Assembly (NCBI GenBank): GCA_933228895.1
Contig: OW121854.1
Coordinates: 57,206,609 to 57,270,608 of the forward strand
DNA length: 64,000 nucleotides
Reading direction: 5' to 3'
DNA from: Platycnemis pennipes
Lineage: Eukaryota; Arthropoda; Insecta; Odonata; Platycnemididae
Positions 58,641 through 64,000 of this stretch are shown here, piece after piece (the stretch's first letter is position 1; the number at the start of each line of letters is the position of its first letter). The notes under the pieces were generated by a model. It saw nothing but the letters and a program-made list of their open reading frames with translations, did no database searches and was not told the origin of the DNA. A program made the position numbers and the translations under genes.

Positions 58641-58969
58641 CGTTGCCCCATCGATACGTTCTCGCATCGCATCGCCTCCGAATGGAATTCGTTCGCCTGT
58701 CTTGCTCACCCCAAATCGGATGATCTCTCCTTCGATAGCGGTTTTAACTTTGTTCTGTTTCCTAAGCCGATTCGGTGGTAGAATTAGGCTTTAAGGTGCT
58801 AGCACAGAGGCAGAGGGGGATCTGAATAAGATTCTAATAACCATGGAAAGTACATACAATGGCCGGATAATCTGAAGATCAATAAGAAGATGACTAAGAT
58901 ATCGGTGTGAAGCAAGAGAGAAGAGGCCGAAACCAACGTTGAACTAGGAAAACAAAAACTGAAGAGGTG

Positions 58970-59565
58970 AAAGAATTATGTTATCTGGAAAGCCGAGTAA
59001 CCAACGATGGACAAAGCAAGAAAGAAGTAGTCAGTAGAATAGCTCAGGCAAAGAGAGGCAATAGAAGAATCAATAGAATATCTATCAATAGAAGAGTCTA
59101 CCTACAGCTGGAAATACAAACGTAGAAGTAAGGAAGCAATTTATCAGAACATACATTTGGAGCATGTTTCTTTACGGTAGTGAGGCATGGACGATGACAG
59201 CAGCGGAGAAGAAAAGGGTAGAAGCATTCGAAATGTGGTGCTACAGAAGAATGATGAAGATTAAATGGATCAACCGAGTAAGGAACGATGAAGTCCTAAG
59301 AAGAGTGGGAGAAAAGAGAAGGAAGCTGAAAACTCTGAATAACGGACAACTTAATCAGCCATATCTAAAGACAAGATAGCCTGATGAAGACAATCGTCGA
59401 GGGAAATAGGAACGGGAAGAATGGAAAAGGCAGGCCTCGTAGGTATGAGTTAGATGGAACGGGTCGAGAAGGTTGTGAAAGAGAGATTGTCCGATAGAAG
59501 AATAGATTGGAGGGCTGCGTCAAACTAATCCTAGGATTGCTGAAAGATAATGATGATTGCTGCCT
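58970..59565 (+). pseudogene. RTE/Jockey-like retrotransposon, 5'-truncated copy
   Basis: From about 58977 the plus strand reads YLESRVTNDGQSKKEVVSRI-AQAKRG in a broken frame, the family's 'Y-L-G-S-x-I-T-x-D-G' block after the RT core. A 71-codon frame (59164-59379) follows: FLYGSEAWTMTAAEKKRVEA-FEMWCYRRMMKIKWINRVRN-DEVLRRVGEK. Coding then decays to GGAGGGCTGCGTCAAACTAA and an ATAATGATGAT tail near 59550. Stops near 59130-59160 separate the two parts. It is the longest and best-preserved of several copies of this family in the window. It lacks the RT catalytic motif, so it is a dead 3' fragment. Confidence 0.8.
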
Positions 59566-59569
59566 AGAT

Positions 59570-62500
59570 CAGCTGCTCTCAAATGCGGTCATCAGGACCG
59601 TATGTAGCCACCGACAAATTTTTCTGCGGCCTCCGCTTCTATTTTGAGCTTTCTTTTTCTAAGGCCCGCTCCGTAAATACATTATTTAACCTGGATTTAT
59701 ATAGTCAGATCTCGAGATGAGTGTTACAACTGAACCTGTCGAATGCATAAGGATGTATACAGAATCGGTACTACAGTCTCACTTGTACTGCATGCGTCAT
59801 ACGAATTCTATTACGAGTTAAAAATGGTATCATGATTCATATTGATACGGTTGAAAACGGTGTACAAATACTTATCAGCATCACGCTGAGAAGCAAATCC
59901 ACCTCTGTTGGTAGAATCTGTACGTATTGACTGGTGGTTGAGATTTTAGGAAGCAAGGAGTAGAAGCAAGACTGTAGTTGAGATTCTGGATATGGCCCCA
60001 ACACTCAATGTTTAATACTTATTAGAAGCAAAAAACATGAAAGTACGACCACGAGTAGTTTTTTTTGCACCCACGGCCTTCGAAAAGATTTTCCTGGAAA
60101 CCTCTAGCCTAGATTTTATCTCACCCTGTTATGTAACTTAAACAAAGCTTTATGCTGTTACGAGTACTACATTCAAATCCTTATTAACTAAAATCCGCGT
60201 CATTTGCGTTGCCAAGCGACTGTTCTATCTGCCAAATTTCTGGTGCTGGCTTCTCTATTCAAGATAGACTCTGTTATTTTTATTTATTGTTTTATCAGCC
60301 AAGTTAGGCTGATGAGGTTATAAAATTCATACGGCGACCCCCATAATTCTTTTATGATGTCCTTCTGATGATGTTTATGAAGTCCCGGATACATCCTTTG
60401 TCTCATTACAACACCTAAACTAACCGCTCTTCCCCTCCTACTTCCATTACGCTACATTCTTCCCGGCCTCGTGTCGTTCAAAACATCCTCACCCCTAATT
60501 GGCCGTTATATCCTACTGCTATGTTTCCGGTTTTAGTAGGCATTCAAAATTATTGCTGGGTTTGATAATTAAGGTACCCTACATGCTCGATAGTAGAAAA
60601 TATAATAGGGACAAAGTTTGTATGGCTTCAAAATATGGTCATTAAGGAAGGCGAAGGATAAAGACTGCGTTAGGATTAGAGTAGGTGGCATTGCGGTAGT
60701 TGAGTAAAGGAAACTTTTGGAAGAATATGGTAGCAGAAATGTTGGTCAGAAGAAGTACTGAAAGGACTCTGAAAAGCCGAGATAGAGGCAAGGATGATGG
60801 GGAAGAAAGAATTGGGGATTCAAAACAGCATGCAATAATACTCTTTAGCATGCTCTTCTAGTATGCTGGTAGTTGTAGTTATTAAAGCAAAAGGTGTTCC
60901 TTGGAAATAAAGTATTAGGATGCAATGGTATGGACTAAGCATCCCTCTCGTGGTATATTTCTTCTCTCGCTAAAATTAGACATCTTCAATTGTGTGGCAT
61001 GGTCGGTACAACTTAACATTTTTAGATGCAGATGCAGGTGCCAAATTGTTTATCACAGTAGAAATTATTTTTATTTCCGCTCGCATACCCTCGGGAATTT
61101 TTTAAATTTTGGGAGATGCGGCGTCATATATTTGAATATAGAATTTGACTCTTCATGAAAATGTTTCTTTATATGCTGTGAGTATGTGTCACCAGCCGAA
61201 GGTTTTCTTGTCTTAACCATGGGAGCTAGGCATTTTGGTAATTTCAATGTCATGCTGACCGCTTTGAGCAGAAATCGTCATTCACCAGCATCACTCCTCT
61301 TCATCCTGTCTGCTTCTCCCTTTCTACCCCGCCCTCCACCTCTTCGAGGTGCGGTGGAATGAGGGGGTGTAGAAGATGGGCTCCGGGCCAAAACAAACGC
61401 ACCGCGGTGCCCGTGAGTGGCTCTCCTTGGTCACCACTTAGAAGGGGGGCTCACGCATTGAGTCGGCCGTGCCAAAAACCGCGCCTCCCTATGGAGTCAG
61501 CTGTCGCGTGGGTTCCGATGAGAATATCACGCGGTCCATGACCTCCTCTCTCTCTCTCTCAACCCCTTCCTTCCCTCCTTCTCTCTCCTCCACTAACACC
61601 TCCCTTTCTCCTCTCGCTTTTCCCACATCTGCACTTAAATTTTCTCTCCCGTGACCCTTACAGCAATAAAACAGCACGGGCCTTTTTAAAGCGCGTAAAA
61701 AATAACGCCTCTTAAGCAAATAACAGTTTCTCACATTATTTTCCGTTTTTTCCTCTTTCGTAAAAATACGAAAGTGGTTATTCCGGAGTTTTTATGGCCC
61801 TTATAACCACAGACGCCATTCTGAGATAGTTTCTTTTCAGATTTCATTTCTTCTTGAATTTAGTGAGATTAATAATCAAATTATCTCTTGCGAGAATATG
61901 GAGTTTTGGTAATGATGCTCAAAAGAAAATTTAGAGAGTTTCAGAACTTACTTCAGAAACATTCAGAACTTAATTACTGGACAACCATCGGGTTGAACAT
62001 ACCAATAAAGTTGTTGCGTTTAGACTAACCGTGCTTTATACCGCAAATGATATAATCAAGCTTATCTTTTGTTGATGGAATAATTTTAACGATTTCATTG
62101 GTTAAATTATACCTAATGACAAACATGAAGTTAATAACAGCTAGAAATTCACGGAAAAGGCTACCTTCAAGAGTTTTCGTCCGGCAAGTTAAAGGAAAGA
62201 CTTCAGATAAGTCCATAGTAGCTATTGACGAAATAAGTCACGATTTAAAAATAAACTTGAAAATGAGGCGTAATGCTGCCTGTTTTAATGTTTGAGTCCT
62301 CATAATAGCTTTTTTTGAGAAACGACGAAAAGCTTTTCGAGATAAATGTTCCGTTATATAAGGATGGTTTTAACATTTCCTTCGAAATGTGAAATGTTTG
62401 CAGGATAGAGGAAGAGGCGAATGATGAATATTAATAGCTACATGACCGGGGGATAGAGGCGAAAACTATCCATAAACCTGCCAATGTCGGTAAAGTACCT

Positions 62501-62635
62501 ATGATTACATTTTCATTTTTCAATTTCCCTCCTCCAAAGAGTCATTTTCCTCCAGCATACTGCCAAACTGACTGAGTTATTCCTCGAAACATATGAAATT
62601 AATATATAGCGGGAAGACGAAAACTTGAGCAGAGA
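59570..62635. other. non-coding stretch, no gene seen
   Basis: Mostly AT-rich. 61330-61660 is GC/pyrimidine-rich and includes a CT run at 61546-61560. No recognisable gene. Confidence 0.45.
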
Positions 62636-62639
62636 TGTC

Positions 62640-62790
62640 ATTAGAAGATAAGTGAAGATCTTGATTTGGAGTGTGCCTTTGTATGGATCTGAGGTATGGA
62701 CTCAAGAGAAGGATTAATAATAATAGTGAAATATTTATAAATGTGAATGTGGTGGAGAATGAAGAAAGTGCATTGGATGGCGATGTGGCC
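62640..62790 (+). repeat. RTE/Jockey-like retrotransposon 3' relic
   Basis: The plus strand reads KIL-IWSVPLYGSEVWTQEK near 62653-62713, the 'W-S-x-x-L-Y-G-S-E-x-W-T' segment of this element class, then loses the frame. Very decayed. Confidence 0.55.
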
Positions 62791-62799
62791 GAATGATAG

Positions 62800-63030
62800 A
62801 TAGTTACATAGATAGATGCATGTTTATTCATGCACATTGTGTTGCACAATTATACTAGGCACAATGCAACGGAAATATATTGCTTAACATCAGAAATTAA
62901 TTGGTGTCTTCTCTCTCAAATAAAAAATTAGACGTTTGAATGTTGTAATTGATGAGGCTCCACTAATATCAGGGGGCAAGTCATTCCATAAAAAGGATGC
63001 ACTAATGTGTATGCATCCTATTTATGAAAG
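62800..63030 (-). pseudogene. non-LTR retrotransposon 3' end (C-terminal RT-protein fragment)
   Basis: On the minus strand a frame near 63003-62895 reads SASFLWNDLPPDISGASSIT-TFKRLIFYL, the 'W-N-x-L-P-P-x-I-x-x-x-x-S-x-x-x-F-K' C-terminal signature of CR1/L2/Jockey-type proteins. After it come AATAAACATGCATCTATCTA and a TATC-type tail ending near 62800. It differs from the 12-kb family in both C-terminal residues and tail, so it is a separate element family. 5'-truncated. Confidence 0.7.
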
Positions 63031-63034
63031 TTAA

Positions 63035-64000
63035 AGAAAATCCGAAATGAAGTGTTGAACATTGTTGGGGAGGGGAGAAGATTGCCAGCAGAAATTGGAA
63101 GGTAGAATAGGTGAACGTAATGGGCACTAAGGCGTAATGGAATGCAGGAGATCGTTATCAAAGGTAGTTCGGATAGTGTGAATAGGGGTGAATAAAAAAA
63201 CTCTGATTTAAACCGAGAAAGAAGTTAAGGAAGGATACGGTATAAGAAAGAAATTAAATAAAGATCAGGTACACGCCATCAAAACTCATGTTAACCGGAA
63301 GAAAACTACCAATCCGTTAATATTTGAGGCCCATTCGAAATTTGGTGTCAAACATGTAGCGAGTGCTAAGTATAGCGAGTCTACCTATTTCTCAGAACCC
63401 TCGTTTCCCCTGCCTTCGTTATGGCTGCAAATAAATCTGCGAGGATTGAATGCTGGGAGGATACATTTTCGAAACGAAAGCGCGTGCCTCCCAACGCGGC
63501 CAGAAGTCCCTCAATCTCGAGACGAAATTACTCCGCGCCGTGCCTTCTCTCTCTCTCTACCCACCTATTCGCGTGCACATGGCTCACGGGATGACTCCGT
63601 CCCGAAAGTGCGAAGTGCTTTGGAAATGAGCCGCGGTGAGCCTCCTTACTCCCTTCCCCGAACTCTCCCCGACACGAAACTTCTTCCACGCGTATCTTCT
63701 CCGCCCGTCCTGCAGCCCGAGTTCTATTCGTGGCGATGTGCATGCAGGAGACTGGCTGACGCCCGGACGGACCCCGCCATGTGATTTTTATTATCGGGAT
63801 CACCGCGGGCGGCATGTTCTCTGCGTGGTGAAGAGTGGGAAGGTAGTCTCAAAGTAGTAAGCGAGTCTCTCTCTCTTCCGTCTTTTTCTTTTTGCTGTCT
63901 TGCATCCCGTCAAGGGTGGTCGCGGGTACTGAGGATACCTGTACATATATCGATCCTTCTTGTTCGGCGATCCATTTATTTCGTGTGGATGAATGGGGGT
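63035..64000. other. non-coding stretch with CpG-rich end
   Basis: No gene recognised. From about 63430 to 63830 the DNA is CG-rich (for example ATTACTCCGCGCCGTGCC near 63527) with frames open on both strands, so it is another candidate host regulatory patch cut by no repeat. Confidence 0.4.

Noticed and set aside
1..64000. CRISPR arrays, bacterial operons, ribosomal RNA genes
   Set aside because: None seen; sequence character is animal nuclear DNA with decayed retroelements.

Overview
This looks like intergenic or intronic nuclear DNA of an animal, most likely an arthropod. It is moderately AT-rich, has no long open reading frame and no operon-like layout, and is filled with decayed transposable elements: non-LTR retrotransposon 3' ends, a Penelope-like element, tRNA-derived SINEs and one large DNA transposon. 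No host protein-coding exon could be supported. The assignment rests on the repeat families (no species-level marker was seen).

The main feature is a 3,989-bp Transib-type (RAG1-related) DNA transposon at 44726-48714. It has a perfect 5-bp target-site duplication (CGTCG). Its ends begin with CACAGTG, the V(D)J recombination-signal heptamer. Instead of the short terminal repeats usual for Transib, it has inverted arms of 947 and 946 bp; I compared these base by base and found one substitution and one single-base indel. The 2.1-kb centre holds a minus-strand transposase pseudogene in at least four exons with recognisable GT-AG introns. Its first catalytic Asp motif (FDGSS) is present and the second appears changed to Asn. 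It has at least one frameshift and its reading stops at the arm boundary, so the C-terminal part with the catalytic Glu is missing.

Layout: 1-10 kb is mostly featureless, with one tRNA-like SINE (2.7 kb) and small retroelement tails (5.3 and 8.3 kb). 10.5-12.4 kb holds two copies of a CR1/Jockey-like 3' end, one with reverse-transcriptase C-terminal coding. 14.2-15.0 kb is a minus-strand Penelope-like GIY-YIG endonuclease relic. 19-21 kb carries two RTE-like relics and another CR1-like tail. 23.1-24.0 kb has a 145-bp direct repeat flanking a SINE. 30.6-31.6 kb holds two divergent RTE-like relics, one interrupted by a SINE with a 7-bp duplication. 35.2-36.0 kb is an imperfect inverted repeat made of two RTE-like tails. 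At 37.5 kb a polypyrimidine tract and TTTGCAG run directly into GTAAGT, the signature of a recursive splice site; if functional, this part of the window lies in a long intron of a plus-strand gene. 42.4 kb has another RTE-like relic. The Transib element follows at 44.7-48.7 kb, then an intact-looking SINE at 49.2 kb. 53-55 kb has a shuffled pair of repeats and a SINE. 59-63 kb holds further retrotransposon 3' ends.

Several CpG-rich patches (15.5-16.0, 19.9-20.2, 24.4-24.6, 34.1-34.5, 38.1-38.7, 58.0-58.6, 63.4-63.8 kb) stand out from the AT-rich background and are the best places to look for host promoters or enhancers. All family assignments come from motif recognition by eye; no database search was possible.
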